From Anaerolineae bacterium (GTDB taxonomy: Bacteria; Chloroflexota; Anaerolineae; Anaerolineales; Villigracilaceae): DNA of 11,833 nt. The DNA lies in the NCBI GenBank assembly GCA_003484265.1, contig DNDO01000148.1, positions 3,955 to 15,787 of the forward strand. Reading direction: 5' to 3'. Below the pieces are notes generated by a model. That model ran no database searches, was not told the origin of the DNA, and saw nothing but the letters and a program-made list of their open reading frames with translations. Made by a program: the position numbers and the translations under genes. This document shows positions 7,231 through 11,833 of the stretch, piece after piece (the stretch's first letter is position 1; every line of letters starts with the position of its first letter).

Positions 7231-7333
7231 CCAATAAGTAGTCTCTCAGCCCATAATTTTTGTAATTTTACACAATAAACAAAGAACCCGCCTCTCGCGA
7301 GAGGCGGGTTCTTTGTTTCCTTCTACTTATTGG
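7231..7333. repeat. Perfect 11-bp inverted repeat enclosing the terminator palindrome
   Basis: CCAATAAGTAG at 7231-7241 is the exact reverse complement of CTACTTATTGG at 7323-7333. The 81 bp between them contain the 42-bp palindrome. On the transcribed (minus) strand, one arm lies between the bacterioferritin stop and the terminator, and the other lies just before the GGAGGAG ribosome site of the antiporter gene. The whole unit is 103 bp. No clear target-site duplication flanks it, so a miniature transposable element is possible but unproven. Confidence 0.65.
7277..7318 (-). terminator. 42-bp perfect palindrome, probable terminator of the bacterioferritin operon
   Basis: Every base from 7277 to 7318 pairs about a centre between 7297 and 7298 (inner TCGCGA). 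The core is GC-rich (ACCCGCCTC / GAGGCGGGT) and the outer ends are AAACAAAGA / TCTTTGTTT. On the minus strand it begins 25 nt after the bacterioferritin stop, and its descending arm ends in a T-rich run, as intrinsic terminators do. It is symmetric and could stop transcription in both directions, but the only genes on either side read leftward. Confidence 0.9.
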
Positions 7334-7343
7334 TAGAGCGGGA

Positions 7344-7814
7344 TCAAGGATTTATTTGAAGCCCCAGGTAGTTTTCCAGTCCCATTTGCTCGATCTGGGT
7401 GCGTTGTTTCTGCGCCCAGTCGTGGTGACCCTCTTCCATTTTGAGGATGGTTGTCAGCAGATCTGCGGTGGACTGGTCGCCGCTGTTGCCTGCCAGTGTG
7501 ATCCCCTCGTTGTACGAACGGATCGCGTCCAGTTCTGCGTTCTGATCATTCGTGAGCATTTCGAGCACGTTTCGACCGATCTTCATTTCGTTGAGCTTGG
7601 TGACGACTGGCAATCCTTCCAGGAATAAGATGCGCTGGATGAGCCATTCAGCGTGATGCATTTCCTCAATGGCCTGGCTCTCAATTTTTTTGTGCAGCTG
7701 CTCATACCCCCAGTTAGCACACATCTCCGAATGCACCATTAACTGACTGATGGCTGTGAGTTCATCAGCCAATAGTTCGTTCAAAAAACCTATCAATTTA
7801 TCATTGCCTTTCAT
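7344..7814 (-). CDS. bfr: Bacterioferritin
   Basis: This 156-residue four-helix protein should assemble into the 24-subunit iron-storage shell, oxidise Fe(II) and store ferric mineral. All dinuclear ferroxidase ligands fall at the standard numbering: E18, E51, H54, E94, E127 and H130. The haem-ligating methionine is present as M52 in AIEEMHHAEW, which makes this a true haem bacterioferritin rather than ferritin or Dps. Length is typical. The start is the ATG at 7812-7814, with AAGGAG five nt upstream; a TTG five codons earlier overlaps that site. It begins 31 nt after the gamma subunit of the oxidoreductase and is followed by a strong terminator, so it is probably the last gene of that operon. 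Cotranscription with an Fe-S enzyme suggests joint control by iron or oxidative stress, but no regulator site was identified. Confidence 0.95.
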   Translation of the reverse strand: MKGNDKLIGFLNELLADELTAISQLMVHSEMCANWGYEQLHKKIESQAIEEMHHAEWLIQRILFLEGLPVVTKLNEMKIGRNVLEMLTNDQNAELDAIRSYNEGITLAGNSGDQSTADLLTTILKMEEGHHDWAQKQRTQIEQMGLENYLGLQINP

Positions 7815-7845
7815 GTTTGCTCCTTTCAACTTGTTGATGATAGAG

Positions 7846-8403
7846 CTAGATTATTGGAACAGCTGCAACCGACGCGGTTTCAAAACCTCTCATCAGCGCT
7901 TCATAATTCTTCGGCAGGAGATGCGCGTGTCTCCCGGGTAAATGACCTTCCAATGCCTTCTCGATATCCTTCAATGTCAATTCAGGCAGCGCCGTCAATA
8001 ACGCGCCGACAGCGACCATGTTCATTAACTTCTTGTCGCCGATCTCCTCGGCGATCCCATTGCATGGCACAAGAATGACATTGATGTCATCGCGTTTCGC
8101 TTCACGATCCACCATGGACTGATTGACGATCAGCGTTCCTCCTGTTGCGAGCACATCTTCGTATTTATCGAACGATGGCAGGTTGAGCGCAATCGCCAGC
8201 GGGGGATTCTTGACCAATGGCGAGCCGATCTCATTGTCTGCAATAATAACTGTGCAGTTGGCTGTCCCGCCGCGCATTTCGGGACCGTAGGAAGGGATCC
8301 AGGTTACTTCCAAACCTGAGTCCATTGCGGCATAAGCTAAGACTTGTCCGCTGAACAGAACGCCTTGTCCGCCAAAGCCCGCGATGATGATTTCTTTTTG
8401 CAT
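7846..8403 (-). CDS. 2-oxoacid:ferredoxin oxidoreductase, gamma subunit
   Basis: The 185-residue product is the gamma-type domain of pyruvate/2-ketoisovalerate/2-oxoglutarate:ferredoxin oxidoreductases. It shows the family start IIIAGFGGQGV (residues 5-15), then the WIPSYGPEMRGGTANC block near 35-50 that contacts CoA-binding and inter-subunit regions in known structures. It works with the alpha, beta and delta subunits encoded upstream. The ATG at 8401-8403 has AAGGAG four nt upstream. The frame is open for 23 more codons into the spacer, but no ribosome site supports that extension. A 74-nt gap separates it from the beta gene, longer than the other junctions in the operon, and the ribosome site lies inside a small hairpin. 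No anomaly is seen in the protein itself. Confidence 0.92.
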   Translation of the reverse strand: MQKEIIIAGFGGQGVLFSGQVLAYAAMDSGLEVTWIPSYGPEMRGGTANCTVIIADNEIGSPLVKNPPLAIALNLPSFDKYEDVLATGGTLIVNQSMVDREAKRDDINVILVPCNGIAEEIGDKKLMNMVAVGALLTALPELTLKDIEKALEGHLPGRHAHLLPKNYEALMRGFETASVAAVPII

Positions 8404-8406
8404 GTT

Positions 8407-8419
8407 GCTCCTTCGGAGC
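8407..8419 (-). promoter_or_regulatory. Small hairpin covering the gamma-subunit ribosome site
   Basis: In the leftward mRNA the sequence GCTCC-GAA-GGAGC folds into a 5-bp GC-rich stem with a three-base loop. Its descending arm contains most of the AAGGAG ribosome site four nt before the gamma ATG. When folded it would reduce initiation. This is seen directly; regulation is inferred, and the stem is short enough for ribosomes to melt. Confidence 0.5.
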
Positions 8420-8477
8420 GGAGAACAGAGAGTAGTGATCAGGTCGTTGTAGAGATAATTCTTTGTTCTCAACTCTC

Positions 8478-9245
8478 TTAAACCTTTACTTGTTTGATCG
8501 CTTCACTCACCTTGAAGTCTTCCAACGGATAGGCCGGCACCATGTGCTCCTCCACGAATTTCAGCGATTCGACAGGGGTCATGCCCCAGTTTGTCGGGCA
8601 CGTGGAGAGCAGCTCAACGATCGAGAAGCCGAGTCCGCGTGCCTGGGTTTCAAAAGCCGTGCGGATGGCTTTCTTCGCCAGCCGAATATTCTTAGGGTCA
8701 TGTAATGAGCGCCGCACGCAGTATCCAACACCATCGAGGGTGGCGAGCATTTCAGATACGCGGATCGGATAACCATGCACTTCCACATCGCGCCCCAAAG
8801 CAGATGAAGTTGTCTTCATGCCCGGCAAAGTGGTCGGAGCCATCTGACCGCCCGTCATGCCGTAGTTGGCGTTGTTGATAAATATCACGGTCAGGTTCTC
8901 GCCGCGCGCCGCCGCATGGACGATCTCTCCCATGCCGATCGAGGCGAGGTCGCCGTCGCCCTGATATGTGAACACGATGCGGTCAGGCAATACGCGTTTG
9001 ACGCCTGTTGCCATTGCAGGCGCGCGTCCGTGTGGAGCCTCGACGAAATCGACGTCGAAATAGTTGTATGCGAATACAGCGCATCCCACGGGCGCAACGC
9101 CGATGGTCTTGTTGATCACATCCATTTCCTGCAATACTTCCGCGACCAACCGATGTGCCACGCCGTGTGTACACCCGGGGCAGTAATGCGTAGGTGTTTC
9201 GGTAAAGCCTTCGGGCCTTTCGTATACCAAATTCTTTGTCGCCAT
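8478..9245 (-). CDS. 2-oxoacid:ferredoxin oxidoreductase, beta (thiamine diphosphate) subunit
   Basis: The 255-residue beta subunit holds thiamine diphosphate and a [4Fe-4S] cluster and carries out decarboxylation of the 2-oxoacid. The TPP/Mg motif runs from GDGD (96-99) to INN (123-125), followed by NYGMTGGQ. Four cysteines suited to the proximal cluster are present: C22 and C25 in HYCPGC, C55 in VGCAVF, and C216 in LSTCPTNWG. Length and cysteine layout match the OorB/KorB/VorA group, which is smaller than single-chain pyruvate:ferredoxin oxidoreductases. The ATG at 9243-9245 has GAGGT six nt upstream, lying within the 3' end of the alpha gene; only four nt separate the alpha stop from this start, so translation is probably coupled. 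Substrate choice between 2-oxoglutarate, branched-chain 2-oxoacids and pyruvate cannot be settled from motifs. Confidence 0.94.
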   Translation of the reverse strand: MATKNLVYERPEGFTETPTHYCPGCTHGVAHRLVAEVLQEMDVINKTIGVAPVGCAVFAYNYFDVDFVEAPHGRAPAMATGVKRVLPDRIVFTYQGDGDLASIGMGEIVHAAARGENLTVIFINNANYGMTGGQMAPTTLPGMKTTSSALGRDVEVHGYPIRVSEMLATLDGVGYCVRRSLHDPKNIRLAKKAIRTAFETQARGLGFSIVELLSTCPTNWGMTPVESLKFVEEHMVPAYPLEDFKVSEAIKQVKV

Positions 9246-9249
9246 TGAA

Positions 9250-10365
9250 TTACCTCATCCCAACCATGCGCTCATACCACTCTTCACGCGGATCTGATCG
9301 TACGTCCAATTTGCTAGATGTGATCCGTTGGACCTCGCGCAGGATCTCATCCGGCAGGGGAACCACGCCGCCCATTCGCCCGTAGAATTCAACGGGGACT
9401 CGTCCCTTCACTACCCTGCGAACATCTTCGAGCATTTGCCCGGAGTTCATCTCTGTGACGAGGATTCCGTTCACTCTCCCTGTCAACTGCTCTATCGCTT
9501 CAACAGGGAACGGGCTGACAGTGATCGGCCTCAACAAACCCACCTTGATCCCTTTCTCACGTGCCTGTCGTACCGCAGATAACGCCACACGCCCCGCCGT
9601 GCCAAAACCGATAATGACATATTCTGCGTCATCGAGGAAATATTCCTTGTAGCGGACTTCCTCGCGTTGAATGGTTCGCCAGCGGGATAAAAGCCTCAGA
9701 TTCATCTTCTCTTCTTGAACAGGATCAAGATAGATAGAGGTCAAGATGCGGCGTTCGCGTTTTCCCATGCGCCCGTCTGTTGCCCAGTCCCAGTTTGCGC
9801 GTTTGACTTCCATCATCTCGGGCATTTGCGCTGGTTCCATCATCTGCCCGATGGATCCGTCGAGGATGAGCATACAGACCGCGCGATATTTTTCAGCGAG
9901 GTCAAAGGATAGAACTGTCAGGTCAATTGCCTCCTGTACGGATGCGGGCGCGAGCACGATGGGTTGGTAGTCTCCGTGTCCGCCGCCGTGCACCGCCTGG
10001 TTGTAATCACCCTGTGCGGGCGCGATATTGCCGAGACCGGGTCCGCCACGCATGACATTGACGAGTACTGCCGGGACTTCCGTGCCGGCGATGTAGGAAA
10101 TACCTTCGAGCATCAGGCTTATGCCGGGGCTCGATGATGTAGACATAACGCGAACACCTGTACATGCTGCACCGTAGACCATGTTGATCGCGCCCAGCTC
10201 TGATTCGGCTTGCACGAAAGTGCGTCCCAGTTCGGGCATACGCCGGGAAAGATATTCAAGAATCTCCGTTTGCGGGGTAATGGGATAGCCGAAATATGCT
10301 TCCAGCCCCGCACGGACGGCGGCTTCGGCAATCGCTTCGTTGCCTTTCCATAATTCACGTGTCAT
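9250..10365 (-). CDS. vorB: 2-oxoacid:ferredoxin oxidoreductase, alpha subunit (VorB/KorA-like)
   Basis: This 371-residue subunit has the WKGNEAIAEAAVRAG start and the FGYPITPQTE motif (25-34) of alpha subunits that help bind the 2-oxoacid, then MRGGPGLGN in the central pyrimidine-binding-like domain and a C-terminal domain from about residue 245 (YVIIGFGTAG). It most resembles proteins annotated VorB (3-methyl-2-oxobutanoate oxidoreductase), but the delta-alpha-beta-gamma gene order is that of oorDABC/korDABC 2-oxoglutarate enzymes, so the symbol is provisional. I chose the ATG at 10363-10365, which has GGAG six nt upstream. The earlier in-frame ATG at 10375-10377 lacks a ribosome site and itself contributes to that GGAG. 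The enzyme would convert a 2-oxoacid plus CoA to acyl-CoA, CO2 and reduced ferredoxin in the cytoplasm. Confidence 0.9.
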   Translation of the reverse strand: MTRELWKGNEAIAEAAVRAGLEAYFGYPITPQTEILEYLSRRMPELGRTFVQAESELGAINMVYGAACTGVRVMSTSSSPGISLMLEGISYIAGTEVPAVLVNVMRGGPGLGNIAPAQGDYNQAVHGGGHGDYQPIVLAPASVQEAIDLTVLSFDLAEKYRAVCMLILDGSIGQMMEPAQMPEMMEVKRANWDWATDGRMGKRERRILTSIYLDPVQEEKMNLRLLSRWRTIQREEVRYKEYFLDDAEYVIIGFGTAGRVALSAVRQAREKGIKVGLLRPITVSPFPVEAIEQLTGRVNGILVTEMNSGQMLEDVRRVVKGRVPVEFYGRMGGVVPLPDEILREVQRITSSKLDVRSDPREEWYERMVGMR

Positions 10366-10385
10366 TCGTTTCTCCATAAAAGTAG

Positions 10386-10406
10386 GGGCGTAGCAATGCT
10401 ACGCCC
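10386..10406. repeat. Intercistronic stem-loop between delta and alpha, REP-like palindrome
   Basis: GGGCGTAGC (10386-10394) pairs perfectly with GCTACGCCC (10398-10406) around a three-base loop. It begins immediately after the delta-subunit stop codon and ends about 20 nt before the alpha ATG. The context GTAGGGGC...GCCC resembles dispersed palindromes I recall from some Chloroflexota and cyanobacterial genomes, but I could not verify copies. In RNA it could act as a processing or stability element or a partial terminator; no long U-run follows. Confidence 0.7.
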
Positions 10407-10655
10407 TTATGATTGAGCAACCGTTTCGGGAACTTTGATTATTTCACGATACACTGTGATCGCCGCATCCGGGCAAACAATCGCGCAAATAGCACACCCC
10501 GTGCAACCGTCCTTGAACGTGTGCGCGGGGTGGCAGCCCTTGGGGGTAAGTCTCGTCATGTCCATTTCCATCACTCCCTGTGGACATGCACTCAGGCACA
10601 ATTCACAACCCTTGCAATAGGTATCGCTGACTTTGATCCAACCTTTGGCAGGCAT
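10407..10655 (-). CDS. 2-oxoacid:ferredoxin oxidoreductase, delta subunit (2x[4Fe-4S] ferredoxin)
   Basis: The 82-residue protein contains two complete CxxCxxCxxxCP motifs: C14, C17, C20, C24 and C51, C54, C57, C61. It should bind two [4Fe-4S] clusters and pass electrons from the thiamine centre of the oxidoreductase to free ferredoxin. An extra cysteine, C41, lies between the motifs. The insert of 26 residues between the two motifs is longer than in minimal bacterial ferredoxins and usual for OorD/KorD-type subunits. The ATG at 10653-10655 has AAGGAG five nt upstream. It is the first gene of the oxidoreductase operon, opposite a divergent rightward unit. It could in principle be an independent ferredoxin, but position and size argue for the delta subunit. 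Confidence 0.93.
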   Translation of the reverse strand: MPAKGWIKVSDTYCKGCELCLSACPQGVMEMDMTRLTPKGCHPAHTFKDGCTGCAICAIVCPDAAITVYREIIKVPETVAQS

Positions 10656-10705
10656 TGGCGCTCCTTATATGAGATGTTGGATATTATTTAGCGGGAATAC
10701 CGCAT

Positions 10706-10759
10706 CTTCATTATGACCTTGTTTGTTTTTTATGTGTAGTAACAAGCGTCATAATGAAG
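10706..10759. promoter_or_regulatory. Long inverted repeat with two TCATnATGA dyads in the divergent intergenic region
   Basis: The left arm 10706-10723 (CTTCATTATGAC, CTTGTT) matches the reverse complement of the right arm 10741-10759 over 18 positions with one extra base, across a 17-nt loop. Each arm contains a smaller dyad: TCATTATGA at 10708-10716 and TCATAATGA at 10749-10757. Their centres are 41 bp apart, about four helical turns. The element lies between the start of the oxidoreductase operon and the rightward membrane-protein/thiolase unit, so it is placed to be a shared operator. It cannot be a useful terminator for genes here because both neighbours read away from it. Confidence 0.6.
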
Positions 10760-10788
10760 TAGTATAAAGATCATCCCTTTGTAAAAGG

Positions 10789-10794
10789 TATAAT
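10789..10794 (+). promoter_or_regulatory. Probable -10 hexamer for the rightward unit
   Basis: A perfect TATAAT ends 18 nt before the ATG of the 70-residue protein. The transcript would begin near 10801, with a leader of about 12 nt that still contains the AAGGAG ribosome site. No good -35 is found 16-18 bp upstream, consistent with need for an activator at the neighbouring dyads. Confidence 0.5.
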
Positions 10795-10812
10795 TCAAGA
10801 AAAAGGAGAAGT

Positions 10813-11025
10813 ATGGAGCTATTCATTGCAGTGATCGTAGCAGGCGTGATGATATATGAATTTTATACAGGCTCGATCGTGGTGCAGAACGGGGCGCGCG
10901 GCAAAGCGCTCTCGCGTAAAACCCACCCGGGCACATTTTGGTTTTGGATCGTTGTGCAGGCTGCCATCGTTATATGGCTGCTGTTGGAATGGTTTGGCGT
11001 TATAAATACAGGTATATTTTCATAA
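10813..11025 (+). CDS. Small two-helix membrane protein of unknown function
   Basis: I do not recognise a family. The 70-residue product starts with a hydrophobic helix (residues 2-16), followed by a polar, basic loop with RGKALSRKTHPG (29-40), and ends in a second helix (41-63). By the positive-inside rule the basic loop should be cytoplasmic, putting both ends outside. The ATG has an AAGGAG ribosome site four nt upstream and a perfect TATAAT close by, which supports real expression. It lies 50 nt before the thiolase gene in the same orientation and is probably cotranscribed with it. No cysteine or metal-binding motif is visible; the loop has one histidine. A role linked to acyl-CoA metabolism is only guessed from position. 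Confidence 0.75.
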   Translation: MELFIAVIVAGVMIYEFYTGSIVVQNGARGKALSRKTHPGTFWFWIVVQAAIVIWLLLEWFGVINTGIFS

Positions 11026-11075
11026 CGAACACACCTGTATCAAGTAAAGATGTTTGTAGATAGCTGGAGATATTT

Positions 11076-11833
11076 ATGACAAATGTTGTCATCGTGGATG
11101 CGATCCGTACGCCGGTCGGCGCTTTGGGAGGGGCGCTCGCTTCGGTCCGTCCGGACGATATGGCTGCCCTCGTTATAAAAGAGATTGTTCAACGCAATAA
11201 ACTTGACCCTGCTCTCATCGAAGAAGTTTTCTTTGGGTGCGCGAATCAAGCAGGGGAGGACAACCGCAACGTAGCGCGTATGGCGGCACTGCTGGCAGGG
11301 CTCCCGGTGGAAGTGGCAGGTGTTACGGTTAATCGTTTATGTGCATCGGGCTTGAACGCCATCAACCAGGCTGCGCGCGCGATCAAAGCCGGTGAAGGGG
11401 ATGTGTATATCGCAGGCGGAGTCGAATCCATGAGCCGCGCGCCATATTCGATTCCAAAATCTGAAGCGGGTTTCTCGTTCGGAAACCTCACAGCCTGGGA
11501 CACGACGTTGGGTTGGCGCTATCCAAACCCGAGAATGAAAGAGATGCACGGAACCGAGTCCATGGGCGAAACAGCGGAGAACATTGCGAAGGAACGTCCG
11601 CATATTACACGTGAAATGCAGGATGCTTTTTCGTTGCGGAGTCATCAGCTTGCGATTGCCGCCATTGATTCGGGAAGATTCAAAGAAGAGATCGTCTCGG
11701 TGGCCATTCCACAGCGAAAAGGCGATTCGAAAATTGTGGACACGGACGAACGTCCGCGGCGTGACAGTTCATTGGAGTCCTTGGCAAAACTCAAGCCTGC
11801 GTTTGCCATGGAAGGCGGAACGGTCACGGCGGG
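11076..11833 (+). CDS. Thiolase (acetyl-CoA acyltransferase, PcaF/PaaJ-like), 3' end beyond window
   Basis: The first 252 codons are present and open to the window edge; thiolases run to about 390-400 residues, so about a third is missing. The enzyme cleaves 3-oxoacyl-CoA with CoA, or condenses two acyl-CoAs. The N-terminal IVDAIRTPVGALGG (6-19), the acylated cysteine C89 in VNRLCASGLNA, and GGVESMSRAP (about 114-123) are diagnostic. The TTLGWRYPNPRM segment near residues 142-153 and ESMGETAENIA resemble PcaF/PaaJ 3-oxoadipyl-CoA thiolases, but the catalytic histidine and C-terminal cysteine lie outside the window. The ATG has GGAG six nt upstream. It follows the 70-residue membrane protein and is divergent from the 2-oxoacid oxidoreductase operon, suggesting linked acyl-CoA metabolism. 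Substrate is uncertain. Confidence 0.93.
   Translation, partial: MTNVVIVDAIRTPVGALGGALASVRPDDMAALVIKEIVQRNKLDPALIEEVFFGCANQAGEDNRNVARMAALLAGLPVEVAGVTVNRLCASGLNAINQAARAIKAGEGDVYIAGGVESMSRAPYSIPKSEAGFSFGNLTAWDTTLGWRYPNPRMKEMHGTESMGETAENIAKERPHITREMQDAFSLRSHQLAIAAIDSGRFKEEIVSVAIPQRKGDSKIVDTDERPRRDSSLESLAKLKPAFAMEGGTVTA

Noticed and set aside
6590..7234. 214-codon open frame on the minus strand in a second frame over the antiporter N-terminus
   Set aside because: It overlaps the membrane domain of a strongly matching CPA2 antiporter and is arginine-rich without motifs; a shifted-frame shadow.
7242..7276. Promoter for the antiporter gene
   Set aside because: The stretch is AT-rich and some hexamers partly match -10 boxes, but no -35/-10 pair with sensible spacing stands out.
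10691..10703. GCGG-GAATA-CCGC mini-hairpin upstream of the delta subunit
   Set aside because: Only four pairs with a five-base loop; likely chance.
11006..11040. 8-bp inverted repeat ATACAGGT/ACCTGTAT at the end of the 70-residue gene as a terminator
   Set aside because: Short AT-rich stem with a 19-nt loop and no T-run; the thiolase gene follows in the same direction with its own ribosome site, so termination here is unlikely.

Overview
The window is bacterial DNA of roughly even base composition, with strong Shine-Dalgarno sites and tightly packed genes. A four-subunit ferredoxin-dependent 2-oxoacid oxidoreductase next to a haem-type bacterioferritin, a SthA-type transhydrogenase and a UPF0104 membrane protein would fit a Chloroflexota (Anaerolineae-like) bacterium. 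That placement is an impression from protein style, not a phylogeny. There are no RNA genes, CRISPR arrays, transposases or phage genes.

Left block (1-5193, minus strand, read right to left). A perfect -10 hexamer stands before sthA. Then follow an aldo/keto reductase, clpS, a PlsC-domain acyltransferase, a UPF0104/LPG_synthase_TM membrane protein, a small four-helix membrane protein, and the start of a zinc-family (MDR) dehydrogenase that runs off the left edge. clpS/acyltransferase and acyltransferase/UPF0104 overlap by 4 nt, so they are probably translationally coupled. The block mixes redox-cofactor balancing (sthA, aldo/keto reductase), N-degron recognition (clpS) and membrane-lipid functions.

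Middle (5194-7343, minus). A 674-residue CPA2 cation:proton antiporter with C-terminal RCK domains. Upstream of it is a 42-bp perfect palindrome, best read as the terminator of the bacterioferritin operon. It is enclosed by an 11-bp perfect inverted repeat whose antiporter-side arm lies immediately before that gene's ribosome site.

Right block (7344-10655, minus). The order delta ferredoxin, alpha, beta, gamma, then bacterioferritin looks like one operon, ended by the palindrome. The delta-alpha-beta-gamma order is that of oorDABC/korDABC enzymes, while the alpha subunit resembles proteins named VorB, so the substrate (2-oxoglutarate or a branched-chain 2-oxoacid) is open. The operon has a 9-bp stem-loop between delta and alpha and a small hairpin over the gamma ribosome site.

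Right edge (10656-11833). A 157-bp divergent intergenic region carries a long imperfect inverted repeat holding two TCATnATGA dyads 41 bp apart. Rightward lie a 70-residue two-helix membrane protein of unknown function and the first 252 residues of a thiolase. The divergent layout suggests that 2-oxoacid oxidation to acyl-CoA and thiolase chemistry may share regulation.

I see no single spectacular new system. The best candidates for follow-up are the noncoding structures (divergent dyad pair, palindrome with flanking arms, hairpins at operon junctions), the aldo/keto reductase cofactor site and the unknown small membrane genes.
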